A stretch of DNA of 61,157 nucleotides from Flammeovirga sp. OC4 (GTDB lineage: Bacteria > Bacteroidota > Bacteroidia > Cytophagales > Flammeovirgaceae): NCBI RefSeq assembly GCF_000812565.1, contig NZ_JTAM01000069.1:1-61157 (forward strand). The letters are read 5' to 3'. The position numbers and the translations under genes are program-made. Positions 28,480 through 35,664 of the stretch are shown here, piece after piece (position 1 is the stretch's first letter; each line of letters starts with the position of its first letter). The notes beneath the pieces are model-generated. The model had not been told where the DNA came from. It searched no databases and saw nothing but the letters and a program-made list of their open reading frames with translations.

Positions 28480-29298
28480 ATGTCAGTCCATAAATCAGAT
28501 ATAAAAAAGGTTACTACACATCAATTAGCAGCAATGAAAGAAAGAGGTGAGAAAATATCTATGCTTACCGCTTACGATTATTCTATGGCTAAGATTATTG
28601 ATGGTGCAGGTATTGATGTTATTTTAGTAGGTGATTCGGCATCCAATGTGATGGCAGGTAACGAAACAACTTTACCAATCACTTTAGATCATATGATTTA
28701 TCACGCTACTTCTGTAGTCAACGCTGTTGACCGTGCGTTAGTAGTGGTGGACATTCCTTTCGGTAGCTACCAAGGTAGTTCAACTGAAGCATTGCGCTCT
28801 GCGATCCGTATCATGAAAGAGTCAGGCGGACATGCTGTAAAAGTTGAAGGCGGAAAGGAAATTGAGGATTCTGTAAAAAGAATTTTATCAGCTGGTATTC
28901 CAGTGATGGGACATTTGGGATTAACACCTCAATCTATTTATAAGTTTGGTACGTATACAGTAAGAGCAAAAGAAGAAGCTGAAGCTCAGAAATTAATTGA
29001 CGATGCCAAGCTGTTAGAAGAATTAGGATGTTTTGCCTTAGTATTAGAAAAAATCCCTTCAGCATTAGCAGAAAGAGTTGCAAAAGAGTTGACTATACCG
29101 GTGATTGGTATTGGTGCTGGTTCTGGAGTGGATGGACAAGTATTAGTTGTTCATGATATGCTAGGTATTACACAAGACTTTAAACCACGTTTCTTAAGGA
29201 GATATGCCAACATTGGCGGTATGATGACAGAAGCAGTTCAGCATTATATTCAAGATGTAAAATCGGTAGATTTCCCGAACGAAAAAGAACAATACTAA
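28480..29298 (+). CDS. panB: 3-methyl-2-oxobutanoate hydroxymethyltransferase
   Basis: This 272-residue PanB catalyses the first committed step of pantothenate synthesis, adding a hydroxymethyl group from methylenetetrahydrofolate to ketoisovalerate in the cytoplasm. Family landmarks are [47 protein letters not shown] and [15 protein letters not shown]. Length is normal. No panC follows; instead a pseudouridine synthase gene lies 33 bp downstream and is probably co-transcribed. Confidence 0.97.
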   Translation: MSVHKSDIKKVTTHQLAAMKERGEKISMLTAYDYSMAKIIDGAGIDVILVGDSASNVMAGNETTLPITLDHMIYHATSVVNAVDRALVVVDIPFGSYQGSSTEALRSAIRIMKESGGHAVKVEGGKEIEDSVKRILSAGIPVMGHLGLTPQSIYKFGTYTVRAKEEAEAQKLIDDAKLLEELGCFALVLEKIPSALAERVAKELTIPVIGIGAGSGVDGQVLVVHDMLGITQDFKPRFLRRYANIGGMMTEAVQHYIQDVKSVDFPNEKEQY

Positions 29299-29331
29299 TT
29301 CATTTTTGAGTTAGTCTAAAATTTCGAAACT

Positions 29332-30033
29332 ATGAAAATCGATCAATCACAAGTCATCTATGAAGACAATCATTTAGTGGTTGTGAATAAAGCTCCAGGT
29401 ATTCTTGTACAAGGGGATGAAACAGGTGATGAAACTCTTTTAGATATTGTAAAAGAGTATATCAAAGAAAAATACAATAAGCCTGGTGCTGTATTTTTAG
29501 CACCCGTTCACCGTTTGGATAGACCTGTAAGTGGTGTTGTTGTTTTTGCCCGTACTTCAAAAGCGGCGGAAAGAATGGCGAAGATCTTTCAAGATCATAA
29601 GATTACTAAAAAATATATCGCTCTAGTTGGTAAAAAGCCTCAGTACGATGAGGACACGATGATCAACTGGATGAAGAAAGATCCGAAGAAGAACCGTTCT
29701 CATGTTTATCAATCTGAGAAAAAAGGTGGTAAATATGTAGAAACCTATTATCAGTTACTTGGAAGAGTGGGTGATAATTACTGCTTGGAGGTAATTCCTA
29801 AAACAGGTCGTTCGCATCAGATCCGTGCACAACTAGGAAACATTGCTTCTCCAATTGTTGGTGATATGAAATATGGTGCTCCAAAAAGAATCATGAAAGG
29901 TAAATTGATTTTCCTTCATGCCAGAGAATTGGAATTTGAACACCCAGTGAAAAAAGAGCCTGTACGTTTTACAGCAAAACTGCCTGATCATGATGTGTGG
30001 AGAAACTTCACAGAAATGGCAGCAAGTATCTAA
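29332..30033 (+). CDS. RluA-family pseudouridine synthase
   Basis: This 233-residue enzyme of the RluA family isomerises uridine to pseudouridine in RNA. The catalytic Asp lies in HRLDRPVSGVVVFAR (near residue 66), and the later motifs LEVIPKTGRSHQIRAQL and FLHARELEFEHP are typical. There is no N-terminal S4 domain, which points to a small RluA/TruC-like member rather than RluC or RluD. Target site unknown. It is followed by a terminator and the DnaA-box cluster, and preceded by panB at 33 bp. Confidence 0.92.
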   Translation: MKIDQSQVIYEDNHLVVVNKAPGILVQGDETGDETLLDIVKEYIKEKYNKPGAVFLAPVHRLDRPVSGVVVFARTSKAAERMAKIFQDHKITKKYIALVGKKPQYDEDTMINWMKKDPKKNRSHVYQSEKKGGKYVETYYQLLGRVGDNYCLEVIPKTGRSHQIRAQLGNIASPIVGDMKYGAPKRIMKGKLIFLHARELEFEHPVKKEPVRFTAKLPDHDVWRNFTEMAASI

Positions 30034-30046
30034 TAAAAGAAGATAC

Positions 30047-30439
30047 TTATTCACATAATAGTAAAAACCTCTGTGTTTTCAGGATTGGAAATGCAGAGGT
30101 TTCTTTATTTTATCAACATTGTTGTTGGTAACCTCTGTTGATAAGTACAATTGTGAATAAGTCTTGTTTTTGTGGATAAAATCAATGATTTAAAATCAAA
30201 AAATGGAATGTTAGTAATGTGAATAACTTAATTCACACTCTTGAGTAAATGATTTAAATATTTAATAATCAACCACTTATTGTGTTGGTAAGATTTTGAA
30301 AATCTACTTATTCACATTAATGTGAGTTTCTTAAGTGTAGTAAAATCAAAAGAGATCTTATTATTGATTGCTGTTTTTAAGTTTTCAGAAATAGTAGAAT
30401 GTTGGTAAGATGGCATTCGTGAAATAATAGATATTCACA
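30047..30439. other. Candidate chromosomal replication origin (oriC): DnaA-box cluster
   Basis: Five exact matches to TTATNCACA occur within 270 bp: TTATTCACA at 30047-30055 and 30308-30316, and the reverse forms TGTGAATAA at 30152-30160 and 30218-30226 and TGTGGATAA at 30171-30179. One-mismatch copies lie at 30136-30144, 30229-30237 and 30431-30439. An AT-only stretch of about 20 bases (around 30248-30268) sits between the boxes and could be the unwinding element. The whole 500-bp gap has no gene. Elsewhere in the window I noticed only isolated single boxes inside genes. dnaA itself is not here, which is common in Bacteroidota. A DnaA-titration site is the alternative. Confidence 0.6.
30063..30106 (+). 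terminator. Terminator of the panB-pseudouridine synthase unit
   Basis: AAACCTCTG pairs with CAGAGGTTT around a 20-base loop, followed by CTTTATTTT. It lies between the first DnaA box and the rest of the cluster. Confidence 0.7.
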
Positions 30440-30469
30440 CCTAAAAAACAGAATGTTTTAAAATGAAAA

Positions 30470-30494
30470 ACCCTAAGCTTGTTGAACTTAGGGT
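30470..30494 (-). terminator. Terminator of the GIN-domain gene
   Basis: ACCCTAAG pairs with CTTAGGGT, with T-run on the minus strand (AAATGAAAAA on the plus strand), 41 bases beyond the minus-strand stop codon. Confidence 0.75.
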
Positions 30495-30534
30495 ATCAAT
30501 TCTTAATAAAGTGTGAACTCTCTTTTCAATATAA

Positions 30535-31269
30535 TTATAAAATAGAAGTAGGATTACCTCCCACTTTTACTGTTCCACTACCAGAATTTCGAATATATAA
30601 GACACCATCACAGTGTACATGTACATTTCCTGAGCCTGAATTTGTTACACTAACATCTTTTGAAATAAGCTGATCAGCATTCAAATCTCCAGAGCCATCC
30701 AATTTTGCATTCAATGTATTATTTGTTCCATATAGAGAAATGTCTCCACTCCCGGCTCTTGTTGCAGTCACAGTATTTGTTGAAATTTTTTCAACATTAA
30801 TATTTCCTGAACCATCAAGTTTTAGATCAATAGTATTGGCAACATGTGAAGCATCTTCAACAACGATATCACCACTACCTGCTATCTTAAGTGCCAATTC
30901 ATCAGCGTTAAGATTATAAACAACTGCCTTTCCACTCCCATTTACATTTACTCTATTTAAAGTAGCAACGTTAAGATAAAGTTTGAAGTCATAGTTCTTG
31001 AAATTCTTTTCAAAGTCAATGATTAAAACGCCATTACTAACATTGTAGGATAAATGATCCATTACTTCTTGTTGCGTCACTACAGTTGCAGATTGATTAT
31101 CACTTTGATCTATCACAACTTCACCTGCCACGTTTAATTCAATTCCAGTAATTGTTTCTTCGATGTCTAAATCAAATGTCTTCTTGGGTGAACCGGCCAC
31201 ATTTTCAGAGATATTACAACTAGAAAATAAAACAATTGAACTAAGTAGAATTAAAATTAAGTTTCTCAT
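30535..31269 (-). CDS. GIN-domain (DUF2807) putative adhesin lipoprotein
   Basis: This 244-residue lipoprotein has a signal peptide ending in VLFSSCNIS. A head GIN/DUF2807 beta-helix at about residues 35-240 has repeated GSG turns (GSGKAVV, GSGDIVV, GSGNINV, GSGDISL, GSGDLNA, GSGNVHV, GSGTVKV). Proteins of this type are annotated as putative autotransporter adhesins, but their real role is unclear. The gene is flanked by the candidate origin on one side and a 300-bp gap on the other, and has its own terminator. Confidence 0.88.
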   Translation of the reverse strand: MRNLILILLSSIVLFSSCNISENVAGSPKKTFDLDIEETITGIELNVAGEVVIDQSDNQSATVVTQQEVMDHLSYNVSNGVLIIDFEKNFKNYDFKLYLNVATLNRVNVNGSGKAVVYNLNADELALKIAGSGDIVVEDASHVANTIDLKLDGSGNINVEKISTNTVTATRAGSGDISLYGTNNTLNAKLDGSGDLNADQLISKDVSVTNSGSGNVHVHCDGVLYIRNSGSGTVKVGGNPTSIL

Positions 31270-31553
31270 TTTTTATAGTTTATAAAATAATTATGGTTTA
31301 CATCATGATGACACGTTATAAGGGATTCACCCCTATTGTAAGGTTGAAATTATTTTGAATAATTAGATTACTATCAGATTATCAGTGTATTAATTTCTGT
31401 TTTTAAAACGATTTAGGCTGTATATCAGTTTTACATAAAAAGGGGAAATAGTGACAAGAAATGTTTTTTTATAGTATAATTTATCTTGAAATGCAGTGAT
31501 CAATGAGCATTGTTTTTCTTGTTGAATTTTGAATAATATAAATTTATTTACTT
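31270..31553. other. Intergenic region ahead of the operator-controlled operon
   Basis: About 280 AT-rich bases between divergent genes. The only element I can support is a -33 TTTG at 31528-31531, spaced 20 bases from TTACTTTG at 31552-31559, which together form a promoter for the 31578 gene. A short palindrome (CATCATGATG near 31300) is probably chance. Confidence 0.5.
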
Positions 31554-31559
31554 ACTTTG
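31528..31559 (+). promoter_or_regulatory. Promoter of the membrane protein/regulator operon
   Basis: TTTG (31528-31531), 20 bases, then TTACTTTG (31552-31559) fits the Bacteroidota pattern apart from T for A at the second -7 position. The -7 element is inside the first operator copy, so a bound regulator would block RNA polymerase. Confidence 0.55.
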
Positions 31560-31576
31560 AAATACAAAGTACTTTT
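31554..31576 (+). promoter_or_regulatory. Operator copy A (ACTTTG-N5-CAAAGT-ACTTTT)
   Basis: Perfect inverted repeat ACTTTG-AAATA-CAAAGT (31554-31570) followed by ACTTTT, just before ATG 31578. The second half overlaps the palindrome AAAGTACTTT, giving three alternating half-sites. Copies B and C share the same layout. Confidence 0.75.
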
Positions 31577-31577
31577 T

Positions 31578-32183
31578 ATGAAAGAACAAGATTACATCAA
31601 CGACTTAAAAGAAATCAAGGATATCATGAACCGTTCATCTCGGTTTATCTCCTTGAGTGGCCTCTCTGGAATCAGTGCTGGGATTTGTGCATTAGTAGGA
31701 GCATACTTCGCTTATGATATTCTTTATAATATCGGATATGAGAGAAATATTATTAGTGAGAAGAAGATAGATGCCCTTATCATCACCGGTGCAGTAACAT
31801 TATTGGCGGCGATTGGTTCTGCTTTATATTTTACATTTTCTGAAGCAAAGAAAAACGGTCAGAAACTATGGGACCTTCAAGCAAAAAGGTTATTGATTAA
31901 TTTGATGATACCATTGGCAACGGGCGGTTTACTGACATTGGCATTGGTGGCAAAAGGATTTATTGGTTTGGCTGCTCCTCTTACTTTGATTTTTTATGGG
32001 CTTGCACTCGTGAATGCTAGTAAATATACCATCTCAGAACTACGTGGTCTTGGGATAATTGAAATAATTTTAGGACTTTTGGCGACGCAATTTATTGGAT
32101 ACGGTTTATGGTTCTGGACAATAGGCTTTGGATTCTTGCATATTGCATATGGTCTATACATGTATTTTAATCCTCAAAAGTGA
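31578..32183 (+). CDS. Six-helix membrane protein of the CreD-associated cluster
   Basis: A 201-residue protein from ATG 31578. A start at TTG 31557 is rejected because that codon lies inside the operator and the -7 box. An N-terminal basic/acidic soluble segment of about 25 residues precedes six hydrophobic helices (about 26-50, 67-90, 105-128, 128-146, 158-178 and 178-196). No catalytic motif is visible. The stop overlaps the GTG start of a winged-helix regulator, so the two are translationally coupled. A membrane protein plus such a regulator beside creD looks like an envelope stress module; function unknown. Confidence 0.72.
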   Translation: MKEQDYINDLKEIKDIMNRSSRFISLSGLSGISAGICALVGAYFAYDILYNIGYERNIISEKKIDALIITGAVTLLAAIGSALYFTFSEAKKNGQKLWDLQAKRLLINLMIPLATGGLLTLALVAKGFIGLAAPLTLIFYGLALVNASKYTISELRGLGIIEIILGLLATQFIGYGLWFWTIGFGFLHIAYGLYMYFNPQK

Positions 32184-32470
32184 AAGACTTATTAAACAAT
32201 TTAAATAAAGCATTTGAAAATAAAGTTCGATTGGGAATTATGGCGGCACTTGTTGTAAATGAGTACCTGGATTTTAATTCCCTCAAAGAACTGCTCGGTG
32301 TCACAGATGGCAACTTGGCGAGTCACTTGAAGTATTTGGAGAAGAATGAGTTTGTTTCGGTAAGAAAAGAGTTTTTGAACCGTAAACCCAATACCAAATA
32401 TTCTGCTACCAATGAAGGGAAAGTGGCTTTCCAAAAACATATTAAAGCCATTGAAGATTTACTAAAATAA
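32180..32470 (+). CDS. Winged-helix transcriptional regulator (HTH_34-like)
   Basis: This 96-residue single-domain winged-helix protein has its recognition helix region in LLGVTDGNLASHLKYLEKNEFV and a wing in FLNRKPNTKYSATNEGK. It resembles the small HTH_34 regulators often placed next to membrane proteins and creD in Bacteroidota. It starts at GTG 32180, overlapping the membrane protein stop (GTGA). With three matching operators in the next and previous few hundred bases, it is the obvious candidate to bind them and to control itself. No cysteine or ligand-binding site is visible, so the signal may come through the partner membrane protein. Confidence 0.85.
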   Translation: MKDLLNNLNKAFENKVRLGIMAALVVNEYLDFNSLKELLGVTDGNLASHLKYLEKNEFVSVRKEFLNRKPNTKYSATNEGKVAFQKHIKAIEDLLK

Positions 32471-32486
32471 AAAATTTTAAACTATT

Positions 32487-32509
32487 ACTTTGTATTTCAA
32501 AGTACTTTT
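32487..32509 (+). promoter_or_regulatory. Operator copy B
   Basis: ACTTTG-TATTT-CAAAGT (32487-32503) followed by ACTTTT, 17 bp after the regulator stop and 13 bp before the 32-residue ORF. TTACTTTG at 32485-32492 would be its -7 element; no clear -33 element is visible. Confidence 0.72.
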
Positions 32510-32522
32510 AAATTATACAATT

Positions 32523-32621
32523 ATGTACAAAAACTTATTTCGAAGAGAAGAAAAAATACTCAAAAGAAGGTTAGATAAAGTGGTACTTCAATTGATGCTG
32601 AGGCATTGGCTCTCATTTTAA
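32523..32621 (+). CDS. Small basic protein of 32 residues with its own operator
   Basis: An ORF from ATG 32523 to TAA 32621 encodes 32 residues (opening MYKNLFRREEKILKRRLDK). It is strongly basic and predicted helical, with a hydrophobic C-terminal half containing VVLQLMLRHWLSF. The case for it being real is its position: operator B lies directly upstream and operator C directly downstream, leaving no other purpose for a separately controlled start here. It could be a membrane-associated peptide or a regulator of the neighbouring membrane protein. I know no homologue. Alternatively copy B drives a short RNA. Confidence 0.45.
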   Translation: MYKNLFRREEKILKRRLDKVVLQLMLRHWLSF

Positions 32622-32641
32622 TATAAAAATTTTATTCATTC

Positions 32642-32664
32642 ACTTTGTAATTCAAAGTACTTTT
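32642..32664 (+). promoter_or_regulatory. Operator copy C
   Basis: ACTTTG-TAATT-CAAAGT (32642-32658) followed by ACTTTT, eight bases before ATG 32673 of the radical SAM gene. TCACTTTG at 32640-32647 could act as the -7 element. Confidence 0.75.
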
Positions 32665-32672
32665 AGAAAACT

Positions 32673-34136
32673 ATGAAAGTAAAAATGATATTGCCAGCAT
32701 TGGCAGAAGCTGAAAGTCCTTTTTGGAGACCAATCAAATACTCTTTATTTCCACCATTGGGTTTAGCCACTTTAGCTTCTTATCTCTCTTCTGAAGATGA
32801 AATTGATCTTCAAGATCAGCATGTAGAAACACTGAATCTTAATGATGAGCCCGACCTTGTAGTCATTCAAGTTTATATTACCAATGCGTATCGCTCCTAT
32901 AAAATTGCTGATCACTACAGAGCAAAAGGAGCTTATGTGGTACTTGGTGGTTTGCATGTGACTTCTCTTCCTGATGAAGCGGCACCACATGCTGATTCTC
33001 TTTTTTTAGGCCCAGGGGAAGAAACTTTTCCTCAATTTCTTAAAGACTTTAAAAATAAAAGACCTCAAAAAAGGTATTTCTCATCCGTTAGAACGCTTGT
33101 TGGAGCTCCGCCGATTAGACGGGACTTAATTAAAAGGGAATGTTACCTCGTTCCTAACTCAATTGTAGTGACCAGAGGTTGTCCTCATCATTGCGATTTC
33201 TGTTATAAAGACGCCTTTTTTGAAGGAGGAAAAGGCTTTTATACGCAACAAGTGGATGACGCCTTGGCAGAAATTGACCGTTTGCCAGGTAAGCATTTGT
33301 ACTTTTTGGATGATCACCTTTTAGGTAATGCAAAGTTTGCCACTGAATTATTTGATGGAATGAAAGGAATGAACAGAGTATTCCAAGGAGCAGCCACAAT
33401 TGATTCCATTTTAAGAGGAAACCTAATAGAAAAAGCAGCGGAAGCTGGTTTAAGAAGCTTATTTGTAGGATTTGAGACCTTTTCCCCAGAAAACTTAAAG
33501 CAAAGCAACAAAAAGCAAAACCTACAAAAAGACTATAAGAAAGCAGTTCAAAGACTACATTCTTTAGGAATTATGATCAATGGCAGTTTCGTTTTCGGGC
33601 TGGATGACGATGACAAAGATGTGTTTAAAAGAACAGTAGATTGGGGCGTAGAAAACGGAATTACTACTTCTACTTATCATGTTTTGACGCCTTACCCCGG
33701 CACTAAACTCTTTAAAGATATGGAAAGCAGTGGCCGTATCATTACTAGAAATTGGGATATGTATGATACCAGAAATGTCGTTTACCAAACCAATAAACTA
33801 ACGGCTCAGGAATTAAAAGAAGGTTATGATTGGGCGTATAAAGAGTTTTACGCTTGGTCCAATATTCTAAAGGGAAGTCTCAGTCATGATGCACATAAGC
33901 ACAAACTAAAACATTTGCTGTACAGTGGTGGATGGAAAAAATTTGAACCGCTTTGGAACTTCATCATTAAATCTAGAAATCTCAATAACATGCTTCCACT
34001 TCTAGAGTCAATTTTATCAAAAGTGAACTATAAAGAAAACAATGTAATGGAGCTGATTAGACCAAAGCAAAGAAGCATTTCAAGGCGTCCGAAAGTAATT
34101 ATTAAGGCTTTGAATAAGCAAACAACAGTCTCATAG
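32673..34136 (+). CDS. B12-binding-domain radical SAM protein
   Basis: This 487-residue protein has an N-terminal cobalamin-binding-like Rossmann region at about residues 1-140 (FPPLGLATLASYL, VVLGGLHVTSLPDEA). A radical SAM barrel at about 160-370 carries the iron-sulfur cluster motif RGCPHHCDFCYKD near residue 170. Lys/Arg-rich C-terminal helices follow. Such enzymes often methylate or rearrange lipids, cofactors or natural products; the substrate here is not deducible. It starts eight bases after operator C and is followed 68 bp later by creD with no operator in between, so both probably belong to the same transcript. Confidence 0.87.
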   Translation: MKVKMILPALAEAESPFWRPIKYSLFPPLGLATLASYLSSEDEIDLQDQHVETLNLNDEPDLVVIQVYITNAYRSYKIADHYRAKGAYVVLGGLHVTSLPDEAAPHADSLFLGPGEETFPQFLKDFKNKRPQKRYFSSVRTLVGAPPIRRDLIKRECYLVPNSIVVTRGCPHHCDFCYKDAFFEGGKGFYTQQVDDALAEIDRLPGKHLYFLDDHLLGNAKFATELFDGMKGMNRVFQGAATIDSILRGNLIEKAAEAGLRSLFVGFETFSPENLKQSNKKQNLQKDYKKAVQRLHSLGIMINGSFVFGLDDDDKDVFKRTVDWGVENGITTSTYHVLTPYPGTKLFKDMESSGRIITRNWDMYDTRNVVYQTNKLTAQELKEGYDWAYKEFYAWSNILKGSLSHDAHKHKLKHLLYSGGWKKFEPLWNFIIKSRNLNNMLPLLESILSKVNYKENNVMELIRPKQRSISRRPKVIIKALNKQTTVS

Positions 34137-34204
34137 ACTAAAGCATAACACTTTTAAAAACGAGTTAAAAAATTACTCATCAAATATATTTTTATCTAAT
34201 TATT

Positions 34205-35560
34205 ATGGAACAACAACAAAATCAAAAGCCTCAAAGAAGTTGGGCAAAGAACACAGTAATGGTCAAAGTGGGCATAATTACTATTCTAATGCTGTTATTA
34301 TTAATACCACTTTCTATGATTGAATCCATTATTTATGAAAGGGAAAATATGAATAGAAAAGCCATTAAAGAGGTGTCTTCAAAATGGTCAAATGAACAGG
34401 TGGTGAAAGGGCCAATTCTAACAGTTCCTATATTGATGGAAAGAGAAAATCAAGAGGGAGAAGTGATAGAATACACACAAAATTGGTATCTATTACCTCA
34501 GGAATTAAAGATTGATGGAAAGGTGGATCCGAAATCTTTGAACAGAGGCATTTACGATATCATTGTTTATACATCTAATATGGATTTGAAAGGTCAGTTT
34601 GATTTAAAATCAATTCCAAGACCTGCTGATTTCAAAGAAATACTATTAGACAAAGCATTTTTAACAGTTGGCATTAATGACTTAAGAGGTATTAAAAATC
34701 AAATTAAAGTCAAATGGAATGATACAATTTTAGACATTGAGCCGGGTAGTAAAATCCCTTCATTAGTTGAAAGTGGTGTGACTATACCTGTTGATCTTTC
34801 TAAAGATAAGAATTCTAAATATGATTTCAGTTTCAATCTAATCCTTCAAGGAAGCAAGAATCTGTCTTTTATTCCGCTAGGTGCAACAACAGAAGTCAGT
34901 ATGAATTCAAAATGGGACTCACCAAGTTTTGTCGGCAATTTTCTTCCTGATACTAGAGAAGTGACAGAAGAAGGTTTTTCGGCAAAATGGACCGTATTAC
35001 AATTGAATCGTAACTTTCCATTGCAGTGGATGGCAGGAGAGTTTAAACAATTCAACAATCTTGATAATACCGCATTTGGTGTGGATTTATTGATTCCAAT
35101 CAACGATTATCAAACTTCTATGCGTTCTGCTAAATATGGAGCCATGACCATTGCTTTGACCTTTTTGATTTTCTTTTTAGTGGAAGTGATTAATAAAACA
35201 AGAATTCACCCTTTACAATATGCCATGGTGGGGATTGCCCTCTGCTTGTTTTATACATTATTGGTATCGATCTCAGAACACAGTTCTTTCAACCTTGCTT
35301 TTGGAATTGCTTCTGTAGCTATTGTAAGTATGATTTCATTATACTCCTTGAGTTTATTTAAAAACAAGAAACTGTCATTAATGTTGATGCTGATCTTATT
35401 CGGAATTTATACCTTCTTATTTATCACATTACAAATGGTAGATTATGCCTTGTTGATGGGAAGCATTGGATTGACAATAATTTTGGGAGCGACAATGTTC
35501 TACACAAGAAAAATCAATTGGTATCAGTTGAATTTATCAACAGCAGGTAGCGTAAGTTAA
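34205..35560 (+). CDS. creD: Inner-membrane protein CreD
   Basis: This 451-residue protein matches the CreD family. It has one N-terminal helix (about 22-42), a large periplasmic region of about 260 residues beginning with GPILTVPIL, then five or more C-terminal helices (about 315-440) with the family-typical HPLQYAMVGIALCLFYTLLVSI segment. CreD is linked to envelope integrity and, in other bacteria, to colicin or beta-lactam response through CreBC. Here no CreBC is present, and control probably passes through the winged-helix regulator and operator C upstream. Confidence 0.93.
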   Translation: MEQQQNQKPQRSWAKNTVMVKVGIITILMLLLLIPLSMIESIIYERENMNRKAIKEVSSKWSNEQVVKGPILTVPILMERENQEGEVIEYTQNWYLLPQELKIDGKVDPKSLNRGIYDIIVYTSNMDLKGQFDLKSIPRPADFKEILLDKAFLTVGINDLRGIKNQIKVKWNDTILDIEPGSKIPSLVESGVTIPVDLSKDKNSKYDFSFNLILQGSKNLSFIPLGATTEVSMNSKWDSPSFVGNFLPDTREVTEEGFSAKWTVLQLNRNFPLQWMAGEFKQFNNLDNTAFGVDLLIPINDYQTSMRSAKYGAMTIALTFLIFFLVEVINKTRIHPLQYAMVGIALCLFYTLLVSISEHSSFNLAFGIASVAIVSMISLYSLSLFKNKKLSLMLMLILFGIYTFLFITLQMVDYALLMGSIGLTIILGATMFYTRKINWYQLNLSTAGSVS

Positions 35561-35577
35561 TTTTTGAGAGGATAAAA

Positions 35578-35606
35578 AGACCAGGCCAAAATAATCAGCC
35601 TGGTCT
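35578..35606. terminator. Terminator between creD and the acyltransferase gene
   Basis: AGACCAGGC pairs with GCCTGGTCT around an 11-base loop. It lies 18 bases after the creD stop and 59 bases beyond the stop of the convergent minus-strand gene. Confidence 0.75.
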
Positions 35607-35664
35607 CTGTCATGTTGAACGATTTGAATAAGTATTTGATCTGTTTGTTCTCAGCGTCAATTAC

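Noticed and set aside
31557-31577. Upstream TTG start for the six-helix membrane protein
   Set aside because: This codon is inside the operator and the -7 promoter element, so it would not be in the transcript.
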